NCBI GenBank assembly: GCA_948902155.1
Contig: CAQVQZ010000135.1
Span: forward strand, 1 to 5,895
Direction of reading: 5' to 3'
DNA length: 5,895 nt
Source: an uncultured Oscillibacter sp.
GTDB taxonomy: Bacteria > Bacillota_A > Clostridia > Oscillospirales > Oscillospiraceae
A program made the translations under genes and the position numbers. Shown here piece by piece: positions 5,752 to 5,895 of the stretch (positions within the stretch are counted from its first letter, which is position 1; every line of letters starts with the position of its first letter). Under the pieces are notes generated by a model. The model had not been told where the DNA came from and did not search any database. It saw only the letters and a list, made by a program, of their open reading frames with translations.

Positions 5752-5895
5752 GGCGCGCCTCCCCCCTTCAAATGCACCCGGACACAGGTGCCCCGGCCCA
5801 GCTCGCTCTCAATTTCCATAGTCCCTCCGTGGAGCTCCACGATCCGGCGGCACAGGGCCAGTCCCAGCCCCGCGCCTCCCTGGGCCCGGGCCCGG
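5715..5895 (-). CDS. Sensor histidine kinase, C-terminal fragment (runs off the window)
   Basis: The last 59 codons of a minus-strand gene enter from the right edge and end at TGA 5715-5717. The translation contains [19 protein letters not shown], the G2 box and following helix of a HATPase_c domain, then the closing strands MEIES.LGRGT.VRV. This is the ATP-binding lid region and C-terminus of a membrane-type two-component kinase that phosphorylates a response regulator. The sensing domain, the H box and the rest of the ATPase lie outside the window. A tail of about 15 residues after the domain is encoded within and just before the overlap with the next gene. A response regulator gene would be expected further right. 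This piece is too short to say whether the kinase is VanS-like. Confidence 0.9.
   Translation of the reverse strand, partial: RARAQGGAGLGLALCRRIVELHGGTMEIESELGRGTCVRVHLKGGGAPCGTGKTGSSPS

Overview
The window looks like a chromosomal segment from a GC-rich gut Clostridia of the Oscillospiraceae type. This is inferred from protein style, strong AGGAGG-type ribosome binding sites, sigma-A-like promoters and GC-rich coding DNA; no rRNA or other marker gene is present to prove it.

Layout, left to right. Bases 55-214 form a 160-bp non-coding palindromic element with perfect 16-bp ends, flanked by TA dinucleotides, and read as a MITE-like insertion. A strong promoter (370-398) drives one plus-strand gene, a YcgR-like PilZ-domain protein (475-1200), closed by a clear intrinsic terminator (1213-1241). 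Everything after that is on the minus strand.

Reading the minus strand in its own direction from the right edge: the C-terminus of a sensor histidine kinase (cut by the window edge) overlaps a membrane-anchored protein of unknown family, which is followed by a membrane-anchored VanY-like (M15B) D,D-carboxypeptidase. This looks like one operon coupling envelope sensing to peptidoglycan trimming. A short intergenic region (3880-3999) with two dyads and a near-consensus promoter precedes a MATE-family multidrug exporter. About 330 bp without a convincing gene follow. Then comes a two-gene unit: a MerR-type regulator with two C-terminal membrane helices, and an 83-residue membrane protein that closely resembles that regulator's membrane domain without the DNA-binding part. 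The MerR gene has a textbook MerR-type promoter, a 19-bp spacer filled by a 7-7-7 dyad, pointing to autoregulation of both genes.

The two most interesting units are the membrane-bound MerR regulator with its headless paralogue, and the kinase / unknown exported protein / VanY-like peptidase cluster. No rRNA, tRNA or CRISPR array was seen.
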